This document shows, one piece after another, positions 23,293-35,594 of a DNA stretch of 60,000 bases. The notes beneath the pieces were generated by a model. The model searched no databases. It was not told the origin of the DNA and was given only the letters and a program-made list of their open reading frames with translations. Origin of the DNA: Cristatella mucedo (taxonomy: Eukaryota; Bryozoa; Phylactolaemata; Cristatellidae); NCBI GenBank assembly GCA_009760855.2, contig WPIO01000004.1, forward strand, positions 10,475,501 to 10,535,500. Reading direction: 5' to 3'. Each line of letters starts with the position of its first letter. Within the stretch, counting starts at the first letter, position 1. A program made the translations under genes and the position numbers.

Positions 23293-24730
23293 GGGGGGGG
23301 GCATAAGGGTGTTGCCCAATTAAATTCACCGTCGCACTACCTAATCAAATATATCATTTCTATATCTTTATTTCGCGGGCATTGATTATCATTTCTAAGG
23401 CCTGGATATCACGACAGATTTTATTTATTTATTTTCATTCTTGTGATGATGGAATCATAGGCACGTCCGCCTTATTTATATATACCCGTATTTCTCTCTT
23501 TTGTCGATTTGTACTACATTTCGGCTTAGTCCTTAGTCAATTGAGAAGTACATAAATCATCAGCGGGAGTAATACGTCACTTCTAATACGCGAAGCTTGT
23601 GCCTTTCGGAGCTAGTTTTGCTACGGCTGCTTAGTCCCGGCCGATGCCGGCATTCGAGATGTACCCGTACAGCGACGCTGACGCCTCAAAGGGGATTCTC
23701 ACAAGTACTTGAGCTCCACTGCCTAGAATACAAAATTAGTCTGAAAGCCTAAGCTATGCTTATTTACGCAATAGCTGCAATAAAAAAAGGATAAATAGGT
23801 GATACAAACCAGTAGGCTTCTCTGCCATATCCCTGTCGTTTCAGCAGTAGGCAACGGTCAAGGCCTTAGCAACGGAAGAGTGCACATCCGCTTCCTATCC
23901 ATAGGTGTCATCGATAAAATGTCTACCCGCGCCGCCCGGTACCGGTAACCAATACCTCTTATCTGCTGGTGACTTGTATACTGTTAATCTAAGCGTTAGA
24001 TTTGCGTGGAAGTTAAAACTTAAACTTTTTAGCTTGTGCTTCTTTGTATGTACTGGATTTCTTGATCACGGGGCACGCCGGCGCTCGGCCGGTGTAGGCA
24101 GACCGGTAGTGTCCTCCACCTACCCTGGGTCGTATAGCTGGTGGATGTTGCCTAGGGACCGGCCGGTGCCCAGCTGTGGCCTGGCGGCTGTGGCTTGGAC
24201 ACAGGCCGGCATTTGCCTCCGCTAACCCACGGGAATGAGCTGTGGCTGGGAGGGAGCGAAGGGGAGTTCGAACGCAGGCGTAGGGGAGAGCGACTGCGTT
24301 TGTAAGGGCTGTAGGCGCCTGCGAGAATACGCGTCTTTGTGAGCCAGCTTCGGAGTTCTGCGTACTGTCGTGTGCGTGCTGTTTAGAGAGAATTAATCTA
24401 CGCACTTAAAAGCTGGTGACGTTTATGGCAAACGCCGAGTATACCTCTTGAATGTATCGACGTACATCAGCACGATCTTTATTTAAGTGGATCATCGTCT
24501 AGTCGTTCAGCAATTGTGTCAAAAGTGCATTGCAGTGCTGACTAATATGAGATTGGACATTTTGAGTGGTTGTTGATTGTGCAGCTAAAATTATGCAAAC
24601 CAGCGCTGGCATTTTGTGGCCAGGGCTGCTCTCGACGCTGTTGTTGGGATCTAGGGAATCTTTAATAGAAGAGAACTAATCAGGCCGACGTCAGTCAGAG
24701 AAGAGGACTTCCGCTTAGCCCTGGTGGCAG

Positions 24731-24735
<5 letters not shown>

Positions 24736-24796
<61 letters not shown>
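24736..24796. repeat. (GA)n microsatellite
   Basis: About 60 bases of uninterrupted GA. Confidence 0.96.
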
Positions 24797-24797
<1 letters not shown>

Positions 24798-25021
24798 GAA
24801 TGAGTAGGTACGGAGCAGACAGTCTTGCGGTCAGCTAGTGAGTCAACTCAGCGAGACGATGCCTACGCCGGGAGTGGCAGAGCTAAGGCTGACCACATCG
24901 CTTGCATCAGCTAAGCCTGCTGGCTAATTGATGGGCAGCATGTGTCCGTTTTTAAGTTAAGAGACCTGCCAGAGCTCTGATGCGTCAGCACAATTTTGGC
25001 TATGTATTACCCTAAAATTCA

Positions 25022-25024
25022 GGT

Positions 25025-25058
<34 letters not shown>

Positions 25059-25745
25059 TTCTAAAGCGATCTCCTATAACCTAATCTCTTTCTAGGCACT
25101 TTACGTATGCCGTAAAGGAAGCATGTCAGTATGGTTATCGGTACCGTGCACTGGGTCAAGTCGCATTAGCACTTTGAGGACAATGCACAGGGACCCGGCA
25201 AATGCTGTGAAGAGCAAGTGCGTTTTAGCTTCTTTTTTAATTGTCTCTTAGTAAGGGAATGTCGTGACGTCATTCGGAAGTGAGTTCCAGGCTTTGAGAA
25301 CATCCGAAATATAGGCAGGGTCTCCAGTGGATTTGAGGTTGGTTCGAGGCATAGCTAAAAGATTTGAGTCAGAAGAAAGGGCGGTACGACACCTAGCCTG
25401 ATTGGGCAGTAAATCAAATAGGTAGGCTGGAGCAAGAGAATAGAGGGACCTGAAGAGAATAGAGGGACCTGAAAGTGAGTGGCAAAATCTTGAAGTCCAG
25501 ACGCTGCTTTATGGGGAGCTAGTGCAGGTCGGCGAGAAGTGATGTAATGTGGTAACGGCGACACTTACGACAGACAAGCCCGGCTGCCCAGTTTTGCACC
25601 AACTGTAAGCACCTGATTGCACTGGCCGGAAGGTCAACATGTAGTGAATGTGCAGAAGTCGAGGCAGGATGTGACAAATAGATGGACCATCTAGGATTTG
25701 GTATAACTGTCCTAGAACGTCCCAATTTTTTCAATACTACGTAGC
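25022..25745 (-). mobile_element. LINE-A 3' fragment with (TAA)n tail
   Basis: The TAA run at 25026-25056 is the tail. Inward (minus strand) come the LINE-A 3' UTR and coding pieces such as VQNWAAGLVCRKCRRYHITS and LLADLH. 5'-truncated near 25745. Confidence 0.8.
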
Positions 25746-26423
25746 TGAAAGTAGGCAGGCGTGACAGTTAAGCGGCCGATAGCCACCACACTGTCCGAAA
25801 CATGCTGGTTAATCTAGCGTGCTACACACGCCTTCCGTTTGAAATTCGCTTAAGAGACAAAGATGCTTGGACATTTGCCTAATCAGTCGAGATTGCATTG
25901 GGCCCACACGAGTACCTTACGACTGTATTGGTTGGAGAACAAACGGCTGTGACTCAGTGACTCAGTCTGTGCGGTTAAAACATATGTTTCGGAAGCTTGA
26001 TGTGCAAAGCGACATGAAAACAACATTTGATGACCGGCGCCGAAGTACGAGCAAACTATCGAGGAAAAACCGTTTGACGGGCATAGCACAATTTTGGTGT
26101 TTAAAATAAGTATTATCTCCTTATTGGTTATGCTTCGAAAGTCTCAGCATTTGATTTCGTTGAACCAAGGTTTCTGATCAGGTCTTTTTGATTGAGAAAG
26201 TATGGCTTTCTCTTATAAGCAGCATCTGTGAAATTGGAATCTGAATCTGCCATATCTTTCTGAATTTCTGTTCTTCTGAAGATGGCGGATTCCCATCAGG
26301 AGGGGTGGGATGGAAAAGTCAGGGCAGTATGATGCTGGGGGAATGGATAAAGTAATGTGCGGATACATGATGGGAGGCTTGCTCTTCCTGGTTCTACATT
26401 TGGAAGGGTCCACCAGGCAGAAG

Positions 26424-26680
26424 TGTAGCCGAGTTCCACTGGTCAGAGGCTATTTTTCGCCAAGCCCCGCCATAATCAGGCCACGAAGCTGGCCGCCATG
26501 CCGCTGAGCTAGGGTAAGACAAACGGCCGTCAGGTCAGACCTCTTTATTATTACATGCGCCAACAACAACAGGGGAACTAAACAAGTCTAAAGAGGAAGG
26601 TTCTATACAAACTACACTATAAGGGCGCAAGACGACGCAGCAAGCTCGAACAAACGTGTTAGTTGGTCATTCGGCTTCCG
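26424..26680 (-). repeat. Dispersed repeat D, LTR-like
   Basis: Shares long near-identical blocks with 53687-53946 in the same orientation, for example GCGCCAACAACAACAGGGGA, ACTAAACAAGTCTA and CAAGACGACGCAGCAAGC. On the minus strand it contains AATAATAAAG and would end in CTCGGCTACA, suggestive of the 3' part of an LTR. Confidence 0.65.
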
Positions 26681-26689
26681 AAGTCCCGC

Positions 26690-26840
26690 GCTTTGCTTTT
26701 CACTTTCTCTTTTTTGTGCGACATGAAGCCTCTTCGCTACCGCATAGATAGCGAAAGCTGCTTAGGCTTTGAGTGGACTGTAGACAACTTTCTTGCATAA
26801 CATCCATTAGTCTTTGTGGCTTTATGGAGTTAAAAATGGT
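26690..26840 (+). mobile_element. Diverged LINE-B 3' UTR copy
   Basis: A weaker match to 50850-51010: CTTTTCACTTTCTC, then GAAGCCTCTTCGCTACCGCA, AAGCTGCTTAGGCTTTGAGT and TTTGTGGCTTTATGGAGTTA. It directly follows dispersed repeat D. Confidence 0.6.
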
Positions 26841-27251
26841 GATGGTTTACGTTAAATTTCACTGTGTTGACTTAATGATGATGCTCTAGAGGTCAGAAAT
26901 CAAACTTTCGGAAGTCAAAGCAAAATGTTGATGAAACCTTCATTTTCAGCACTCTTGATAAGGTTGCAATCAGCTCCTTCATCCCTATTTTTTATACTGT
27001 AATTCTTCTCTGTATACAGAGAGTCACTAGTCGATCACGAGCCTAAGAACAGCCCTCTAATCATCAAATATCTCATTTAATTTGCTGTCAATTGAGATAA
27101 TCACCATATTACTCGCAGAGGAAGTCGGTCAGTTTTTCTTAGTCATAAAAGCTGAAGAAAAGATATATGCAGGTATGTTCATTACCTCTTATGCTCCTGT
27201 CTTTTCCTTCATTTTTCTCTGCCTCCTTGTTGCTCTCATTTTCTTTCAGTC

Positions 27252-27254
27252 TCT

Positions 27255-27294
<40 letters not shown>

Positions 27295-27318
27295 CTCTCT
27301 CTCTCTCTCTCTCTCTCC
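27252..27318. repeat. (CT)n microsatellite
   Basis: Two CT runs split by CCC. Confidence 0.96.
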
Positions 27319-30204
27319 TTGAAACTGCTTTGCAGTCAAGCAGGTGGGAAGAGACCTTACAACGGTCCTTCTATCTTGTTTTTTGCCAGTACAATATTCC
27401 AAAGGAACGCTCAGATCTCTTGATATGTTCGATGATTTGTCTCTTAACAGGAATGCTTTTGATCGAACTCTTTGCTCCAATTTGGATTGGATGAGTTTCT
27501 TTTGCGACCACGTTGAAATTATTTCTCTGTAAATCCAATGCTGGCTTTCATGCGGACTAGTTCGACCAACAAATAAACGTACTAATTCGAAGCTATAAGC
27601 TTCTAGTTGTCACAATGGCAACACTACGTATGTCCAGTTGTGACATTGATGCGACCATATGACATGATACAAATATGTTCGGGGCTTCCCCTCCTGTGCG
27701 GTTTGTCTTTTAAAGACGCAGTAGACGCTTGGTTAAGGAACGATGTCAATAGATTCGGAGATTATTTACTTTTAGTGTTGGCTTCCGCCTGCCTTGCTTA
27801 GGCATAGTTTGAAAGGATTCAAAGGTGGCGGAGTGACTTTAGCTCATTAAGCTCATCGAAGAAGGTCATCGTCTACGCTATTTATTTTCTTTAAAATGCG
27901 GGCAGTCATAATACTCTGTCTACTTCCTAACTGATACAAAGAGCCTGAACTTGTTAGTGTCATTCGTGGGACCTACAACAGTGAGCTAGGCTTGCTTTGA
28001 ACGCCATCTGTTTATGATTTGATTGAATTATTATAACGACGCTTTCAATTTCGTGAGGGTGTGTGGCTAAGTGTGAGGCTAAGTGATGGCTAATGTGAGG
28101 CTAAGCCGAATATACTACGAGCTAAAGCCAGAGCGTTGTTTACCGAGTGATTTCCTGTAGCCTCGCACAAACTATGCAAGATTGATTCTGACAAAGCCGA
28201 CGAGCGAGTATCGAAGTAAGACGGCCGATCATTACGCGATTGCATGTTAACAAACGTTCAAGCAAACATCGCTTCGCTCTGTGCCTCGATCACCTCTCTT
28301 CTTCCAAAAGACGCGCCTGCAAATCAAGAGGTCTGCAAAGCCGTAGGCCCTCTGGATAATGCCTCATCCGCTCCAACACCCAGCAAGGATGGGGCGGGAC
28401 TACTGCAGCCGGGCCAGCAGCATCCAGGTGCCAGGCATGCTCGACGCCAAGCCTGTAGTCTGAATTATCGTCGCGAATGGCACAGAACGCTAGCCGACGT
28501 GCAACACCACCAGTTTAATCCACCTCCACACGGAGCAGGGCGAAGCACAACTCTCCTCTCGCCCACCAGAGTCCCCCGACTCCCTTGTCAAAACAAACAC
28601 TGATAGCACGTCCGGGCTGCTTACCACATCGAGTGTCACAGCCCACTCGTACAGCGATCGGGGGCAGTGTCATCAATTAAATAAAACCACAAAGCCTCGG
28701 TATGAACTAAGTGCATGTCGCCTAAAAAATCTGTCTATGGATTGATATGATGATTCAATTAATATCTTATCAACTGTAAATATGACCTTGCGAAAGACAA
28801 GCGTGTAGCGAGGCTAGTCCAGCTCAGTGCTTTCTTAGTTTTTCCAAAGCTCTTGCACAATGTGGTATAAATCACTTTGGGCTCACTGGTAGGTGGTTCA
28901 ACTTCAGAAAATACATGATATCATTTTTTATTTCAACCGATACCACATCTCTTTGGAATGTGAAGCGTATACTTCTGACTAATGGTTCAGCTACATATTT
29001 TGCTCTTCTCTAATAGTAAGGATATCATATTTACGTATTACGGTGGATATTATATCATCAGTTCGGTTTCTGTGTAGTCATAGTTTTAAAATAAAGTAAA
29101 TAGAAACAGTGTTGGTACTGTTCCGTGATCTTTAATGAGCACAGATGGAGAGAAAAAGTTAGATAAGACACAGAGAGTTAGCAACTGTTGATGAGTCCTT
29201 TAGCGTAAGCATGGTTCGGCTTAATTTTCAAGTTTGACGAAAACTGAGCGGCTATATTTACTACTAATGTAGACTAATGAGGCTTAATAGTGTTTTTTAT
29301 AAATCCTGCCAGAACCAAATTACAGTAGTGTAGCCTAAAAAAAATTGATGACACCTAGGCAAGTTGCCCAATTACCATAGATAGAGAAAATAGAATGACT
29401 GATCGCACAAGCATTCTTCTGGAAATAATTGTCCTAAATGCAATCGATTATTAAGAATACTCCCGGATGGAAAAACTATAGCACACTTGGTCTCTCTAGG
29501 TCGCACCTCCGATTAAAAGTTCTACGTGGGTAACTTTAGTTTGGCTTGGTGAATAATCTGACTTTTAAAGAGAAGTTCGATTTCTTCATCATTTAGTAAA
29601 ATAATAATAATAAAGCATTTGTATGGTGGCACAAATAAACGTAATATGTTTCTGACATTGTACGCAGGATCAAAAGAAAGTATTTACCATATTCTGTAGC
29701 ATTTAGAAAGCAGCACTAAACACTGTAAATTTTAAGTTACTGTAAATTTGTATAGAGCCAAAGATAGCAGGATAGCCATTTTTTAGGTTCGGGTTCGGAT
29801 CGCCTAGAGCCTTATTAATCCGGACCCCACATCCTGAGTGAAACTAGGGCAGCCAGGCTTGATTCGTAAAGAGTGCTACTGCTGTGGTCGTTCCCGATTA
29901 CCAGTGGGATTTACTAGGTGGTAAATTAATGTCTCCAGAATCTTTTGGTTATCCTGCTCGTCGCTTTCTCGCATTTAATATTGCCACCTGACGCACCCAA
30001 CCCAGTTGGTTTTACTTCAGATAACTTCCAAATGAATTCAGAATCAAATACCAGCTACGGCGTTGCTAAGACTATTTATTAACCTTTTACCTTGGTTTTA
30101 AAAGCGTTTCCCTTAGAGTTTCGTAAGCGTCATCCGAGTTCTCAGGATCAGAGAGGACGCGAATATTACGCAGCACCAAAGTTTAAAATATAAGGTAAAG
30201 TTCG

Positions 30205-30365
30205 CCTGATTCCACAGCCTCATTTAGATGGTGGCAGTAGAGACTTGGCTGCCATCGGCGCCCCCACTTGCAGTGGGCAACGCCGTATTGCTTACTGCTC
30301 GACTCGAATCCGTGACCTGAGTGTGGGAAGTTCGTTCGCCATATTCCTAAGCTTTGACCAGGCCC
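30205..30365 (-). mobile_element. SINE-2 (diverged)
   Basis: Plus strand ACAGCCTCATTTAGATGGTG, CTTGCAGTGGGCAACGCC and CGACTCGAATCCGTGACCTG parallel the 37.3 kb copy, with decay on the head side. Confidence 0.7.
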
Positions 30366-30459
30366 TATCTTTTATTAGCGCAAGTAGCAAAAGGCAGAAA
30401 AGGTATGTACCTGAAACGGTTGCCGGATTTAACAAATGCTTGGCATCCCAAGACACGTA

Positions 30460-30965
30460 TTAGTAATAAAAATACAATTGATATAGCGCCCTCAGATAAC
30501 TCAATCGCTTTCTAGGCACTTTACCTTTCCTGTAAAAGAAGCACGATCGAATGGTTAGTGATAGCATGGTCAATGACAACAAGCATACTACCATCGTTAA
30601 GGGTGATATGCACAGGGTCAGCATGCAAATATGCTTAGTAGCAGCATGCACAGTGTCTGCACGCATAAGTTCGTAAAGAAAGAACCACATTGACCCAACA
30701 AATGCCGTGATAAGTAGATGCGTTTTTAGTTTCTTTTTAAATGTGGTCAAGTCAGGAGAAGTCATGACGCAAGTCGGAAATATATTCCAGGATTTGGGTG
30801 CATACGAACTAATGGCACGGACTCCAAAGTATTTGAGTCGCAGGAGTAATAGTTAAACGGTTAGATTCCGAAAAGCTAGTGCTACAATTCTTGGCCTGGT
30901 GAGGGTGTAGATCGGATAGGTAGGCTGTCAGCAAAGAAAAATAAGGAAGACACTGTGATGTCACA
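30460..30965 (-). mobile_element. LINE-A 3' fragment
   Basis: Tail side at 30460-30530 matches the other copies in reverse (GCGCCCTCAGATAACTCAAT on the plus strand reads as the tail complement). Inward it encodes [18 protein letters not shown]. 5'-truncated at about 30965. Confidence 0.8.
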
Positions 30966-31121
30966 CCTCTCTCACTAATTAAATTCTCCTAACGTGGTTC
31001 GAATGTTATTTGATTTCAGAAAACTAAATACGGTGATTTTTACTAATATTTTGTCAAAACTGCTTTTTCGTTTTCAGCTTCTTGACTTACATTCTGTGCG
31101 ACGTACAATAAAATTAAAATT

Positions 31122-31126
31122 AAAAA
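31122..31126 (-). terminator. Pol III T-run terminator of tRNA-Phe
   Basis: Five A on the plus strand, hence five T on the minus strand, about 16 bases past the tRNA 3' end. Oligo-T is the standard Pol III terminator. Confidence 0.6.
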
Positions 31127-31142
31127 GTTGTCAGCTCCGGAT

Positions 31143-31215
31143 TGCCGAAACCCGGGATTGAACCGGGGGCCTTTAGATCTTCAGTCTAACGCTCTCCCAA
31201 CTGAGCTATTTCGGC
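31143..31215 (-). tRNA. tRNA-Phe (anticodon GAA)
   Basis: On the minus strand the sequence starts GCCGAAATAGCTCAGTTGGG and ends with the complementary TTTCGGC plus discriminator A. The acceptor, D, anticodon (CTGAAGAT, GAA at 31182-31180) and T arms (GGTTCAATCC, box B) all pair. There is no intron. A T5 run about 20 bases downstream (31126-31122) can act as the Pol III terminator. It is a genuine gene rather than a SINE head because all stems are intact. Confidence 0.96.
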
Positions 31216-34200
31216 TGACATTTATATTATTGCTATTGGCTTTATTATATGTAAAAACCGGTAACGCGCTATTACATAATTTTTGTTGTGGGTAATGGCA
31301 CCTATCACCACGCTCTTATCCGGATTTCAATATTAACAAAATATCAACACAAACCTTTTAACAGCAATAATGGGATTGACAGCCAGTTATTTAACAGCCC
31401 CACAAGAAATCTGAGGAGAATAACATCCAATAAAGCTCTCACACAAACTATGATGCAGAGTATACGCCGCAAAGCGTTCAGCCTAGCTGTAAGATGGCCT
31501 TAAACCGCATTTACACGGTTAGTTTATATTCGCCCTGCTTTTGCCCTATCTTTGTTCTTCTTGCGTCCTGCTTCGGTTTTCCATCTTGTAGGAAGTTCAA
31601 ACAAGTAAGTTTTCCTCTCATTTACGCCCACAGATGGATGCCCAGCATATCTATGCGTGTGCCTGGTTGCGTTGGAACCTGATTATTAAAGACATATTGA
31701 GTCCTGTGTTCATCATAAAAGCACCATAGTCGGGTAAAAATGTAGACCACGGTGCGGGATTGCACTGCGTTTGCATGCCTCGGCCGAATTTTGAAAGGAA
31801 GGATTGAGCTGAAGCTCAGAGGAACGCACAATACATCGCTCGCTATGAACGTCCATTGTACTTCCTGACCGCCTGTTTTCGGTTTCTCTCAGGCTCGTGG
31901 CGCGTTCCGCCCTCTAGCACAAGCTGTGCAGAACTGCTGTCACCTAAGGTAGTTACGATTTTGTTTTAAGTCGCCTATTTTTTTTACTTAGCTAGTGTGT
32001 TGGTCTAGGTATGCGCCATGGCCTCATGATGTCGCATTGCCTGCATCGGCCGCGTGGAGAACGATGCATGCTACTGAGGTCCTTTTCAAGCTGCTGGTTA
32101 TTCTTTCCATTTGGGCCCTTGGGACTGAAACTACGTTCTACCTATTACTTCCTTTTTGTGAGGTCTAACTTTGAGGCGATGCCGCAGTCCAGAGTAATCG
32201 CGTTTCTGGGCCGCACGGCCGCCACGCGCGCTCTACGTAGCGGCGTCACCGTTTGCCATCCTATACAGTACGTGTCTGGTTGGGATTACCTGGAGCAACA
32301 GCAGTTGTGTTAGAAGAGTCTGTCTTAACTATGTGTGCTTTCTTTGTGCGAAGCCGGGTCGGTAAACATCCGATCCCGCCGCCGCTGGTTAGCTTTGCTC
32401 ATGCGTTTTATCCTTTAGATTCTCGTTACCATTCTGTAATTAGGTACTTTCGAGTGTACCCGTGAATTTTTGGAAGGTTATATGAAGAGAAACTGTAAAC
32501 TTGATTGGCTATTAGGCTCCTGACTATGCTGAGCAACAGCATCCAACCCTGGGCACAGTGGTCTGTCTGACGGACACTTGTGCAATACTTCGGACGCAAG
32601 AGCCGAAGCGGCCGTGCCAAGATGGGCGTGTTTGTCGGACGGTCTGGGGTGTCATATGAGCCCACCTCTTTAGATATCGTATATGCAAACGACATTCTGC
32701 TAAGGAAGCCCCTTTACCGTTTCTAGATGTATGAGCAAGTACTGAAAACTCCATAATAAAGGCTTTGTTCAACAAAAACTGAGCCGCAAGCAGAGCTGCT
32801 AAGGTCTCTCGTGATGCTGCTACGATCGTGGGACTTGTGTGACTCGCTACGTATAAGTCATCCGGACTCGGCACTAAGATGCTTACTGTTGGTGCTATAC
32901 ATGGTCGCCGTACTTCTGCCGTTAACTGCGAAACTGCCATATTACACCACTTCTCACCAAACTGCACTGGCTCTCTATCAAGTAGCTACGACTGTAAGAT
33001 TATGTCACTACTCTTTCGCTCCAGCCTACCTGTATCTAAATTACTCCTAATCAGGCCTCCCATCAAGCCACCGGCTCTACTGATTCAGGCTGTTTGATTG
33101 TGCCTATAGCAAACTTCAAATCCTTTGGAGACCGTACCTTCAGTTCGTCTGATTCAAAAGCCCGGAACCTACTACCGACTGATATTACGTAATCTTCCGA
33201 TTTGACGATTTTCAAAAAAAAAGTTAAAACTTCCCTGTTCTTCACAAGCTTTGCTCCGTCGGAGTGAATTGTCTTATTTGTGCCTTTATTCTTGAAAACT
33301 GCTAGTATTACGGCTAACTAGTTGACATGCTTCCTTTTCAGCATACGTAAAGGGGCTAGAAAGAGGTTTGATTCTCTTGGGAATCGTGGTATACAGGCTT
33401 TATTGTTATTGTTATTAAAATTTAGTTTGCTGACTGCTTAGTTATAAAACATTTTAATGGTAGCCAGCTGCTAGTGTGGGATAAGAGGCTGCCTTGCCCA
33501 CCGGGGTTTACTTAAGCCGTTAATTTAGTCGATGGACTCAACTATGCTGCAGGGTTCCGAAATGTATGTAAGCATATCTGCATAAGTGGTGAATTGCCCG
33601 TAGTATATCTGACGTCAGTGTATGGTTTACTTGCTTCTGCCAGACGTGATCTGTTTATTTCATCACTTCCTTCGGTTAATTGTACCTACTGACAGATAGC
33701 ATATCTGTCCTGGCATGCGGTTGGATGCTGTGAGTTTCGTGGAGCAATTCTTTGTCCGTACAAGTGGCTCAGTGAGCTTTTTGGCCCAAATCGATTGCAT
33801 TTGTGGCAGTAGATGAACCAGCTGCATTCTTATCTACTATTCATTGTGCTATTTATTAACAACCACTTTTCACTGTGCTAATGACCATATACATGTATAT
33901 GGCCCGTTTATAGATATGTCGGTGCTCTACTGTCAAAGCTGATGAGCCTGGCTTCCAGTATGGCTTGTATAGAGCCACTGCTACGACTTCATTAGGGGGG
34001 CTTGACCTTGCCCAAGCCTGCCAATTTCTAGCAGGTGGCATGCCTGTTTTATATGAGCAGCTTGGCCAAGGGGTGGCTGAAGACTGTCACACCCCTTCAC
34101 CTCACCCCTCTCTGCTATGTCCCTAGGCTTGATTGTGCTAACCACGGCTGCTCCTCAGTCACATGCTGAGGTCAACCGGTGGGTATGCGTGCTCACTGAT

Positions 34201-34784
34201 TCAACGGGTGATGTTTTTTCAACAGTTTTCCTTTTACTGTAGGTGGCATTATAGCATAGTACTATTATTACCTTACTACGTGTATATACATTTGATTGTG
34301 ACTATAACGAAATGCTTTCTGCTGCCGTGTTTCTTCAGCTGCCAGTATAGCAAATGGTGAATGCATCAGTGGGATGCTTCTAGGCCGAATTCCGTCGGTT
34401 AAACCTTAGTCGAGCTGTGATTGTGGTTGCATCCCGGAAGTCGTGCCAGCACCCACTCAGCAGCCAGACTTCAAACTGATAGCGGCAGGTGCGTCGGGGC
34501 CCACCAAATGCCAATGTTCAGCTTGTGCTGCACCAGCATCCGCTGCGTGCGAGCGTCTGGTGGACAGCTGGATCGACCGACCCGTGAGAGCCGCCCTGGT
34601 GACCGACAGGTGCTCTGAAATTCGGGATCGATGCATGCCAGCCCTTGCTAAACAACTGTCGTGTGCTGTGTCCCCTGCCCCCATGCGCTGCATGGCCCAG
34701 AGGGAGGAGGCAGGGGTAATATTTTTTTAGTGGCCCTGCCTCTGAGAAAAGACTTGCTGCTGCACCGCCTTGATTAGTCTCAAG
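31216..34784. other. Between tRNA-Phe and LSm5: no gene recognised
   Basis: The only structure seen is the diverged LINE-A copy at 32880-33420. Short ORFs around 32000-32460 and 34421-34730 have no recognisable domains. Confidence 0.6.
32880..33420 (+). mobile_element. Diverged LINE-A 3' fragment
   Basis: Matches the C-terminal coding order (CHYSFAPAYL, FGDRTFSS, ARNLLPTDIT, DLTIFKKKV as degraded pieces) and ends with AAAGAGGTTTGATTCTCTTG and TTATTG repeats. Older than most copies by visible divergence. Confidence 0.7.
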
Positions 34785-34895
34785 TAAATAAATAATAAAT
34801 ATAATTCATTGTATAGCATCCTAAGAGAATTTAATCTCTTTATTCAGGTGCTTCACATATGCGCCGGGGCTCAACCCCACGTTCGTCCAATACAG
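34785..34895 (-). mobile_element. SINE-1, 280 bases upstream of the LSm5 start
   Basis: The plus strand shows the tail complement (TATAATTCATTGTATAGCAT, TTTAATCTCTTTATTCAGGT) and then GCGCCGGGGCTCAACCCC from the box B region. The rest of the head is missing. It supplies the first codons of the long open frame around LSm5. Confidence 0.68.
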
Positions 34896-35173
34896 TCACC
34901 TTGACCTTAGTTGGTGCAAGTACCTTGAGCACTTGGCCAAACCATTTCCCTCCCCAGCGACGGTCGAGGGTTTTCTCCGCTTGTTGCGTGAAAGTTTTAC
35001 CCTACCCTTGCTGTGCCACTTCCATGTTAGCTAGCTTGCCGGCCCGTGCCGTTTGCGATGCCATCCACTTGGTGTGCTGCACGTTCTCGAGTACCTCCAG
35101 TGAAGCGGTTTTTACTGGCAAACTCATCACGCTAAATGATGCTCCGTTTTTAGACAGCACCGTCAGTAGTACT

Positions 35174-35446
35174 ATGTCGACGTCACTAGCAAGTCCGTCC
35201 CAGCTGCTGCCTCTCGAGCTCGTGGACAAGTGCATAGGCTCTCGCATCCACATTATCATGAAGAATGACAAAGAGATCGTAGGAACTCTGCTGGGTTTCG
35301 ATGACTTTGTCAATATGGTTCTTGAGGACGTCACCGAGTTTGAGAACACTTCCGAGGGGCGCCGCATGACCAAGCTGGACACGATATTGCTCAATGGGAA
35401 TAACATCACTATGCTAGTGCCTGGTGGTGAAGGACCGGAGCCGTAG
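35174..35446 (+). CDS. LSM5: U6 snRNA-associated Sm-like protein LSm5, single exon
   Basis: Family knowledge: LSm5 is a subunit of the heptameric LSm2-8 ring that binds the 3' end of U6 snRNA in the nucleus, and of LSm1-7, which promotes mRNA decapping in the cytoplasm. Seen: a 90-residue ORF, about the length of human LSm5. It has [20 protein letters not shown] (Sm1), then [20 protein letters not shown] with the FDDFVNMVL core, and [15 protein letters not shown] (Sm2, with the N-G-N loop). The ATG at 35174 gives the family start [10 protein letters not shown] and has A at -3; the same frame is open 105 codons further upstream but begins inside a SINE. The gene is intronless, unlike the vertebrate gene, so it is either an intron-poor locus or an intact retrocopy. 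A poly(A) signal lies about 140 bases downstream. Confidence 0.94.
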   Translation: MSTSLASPSQLLPLELVDKCIGSRIHIIMKNDKEIVGTLLGFDDFVNMVLEDVTEFENTSEGRRMTKLDTILLNGNNITMLVPGGEGPEP

Positions 35447-35588
35447 ACTTTCTTTTGAGCCGTGGTAGCTAGCTCTCTTGCTCCCTCTCTCGGGGCCTTG
35501 GGCTCAGCTGTAGCCGTGGCACTGTTCACTGCAGCTACGATATCTATGGTACTCTACGTTGCAGCTGCGTTGCCATCGCATTTGTTAC

Positions 35589-35594
35589 AATAAA
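35589..35594 (+). promoter_or_regulatory. LSm5 poly(A) signal
   Basis: AATAAA about 140 bases after the LSm5 stop, in the same orientation. No long A tract follows, which argues weakly against a recent processed retrocopy. Confidence 0.7.

Larger units (their letters stand above)
21282..31121. other. Ten kilobases without a recognised gene
   Basis: The missing CCP6 start exon should lie in or beyond this stretch. It contains LINE-C (21690-21977), SINE-2 (23140, 30205), LINE-A (25022, 30460), repeat D (26424), LINE-B (26690) and microsatellites. A 119-codon ORF at 28244-28603 (MLTNVQANIASLCASITSLL, low-complexity tail) has no recognised family. Confidence 0.6.

Noticed and set aside
34859-35173. 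Upstream 105 codons of the LSm5 frame as part of the protein
   Set aside because: They begin inside a SINE-1 and have no similarity to LSm proteins; the family start [10 protein letters not shown] with A at -3 is at 35174.
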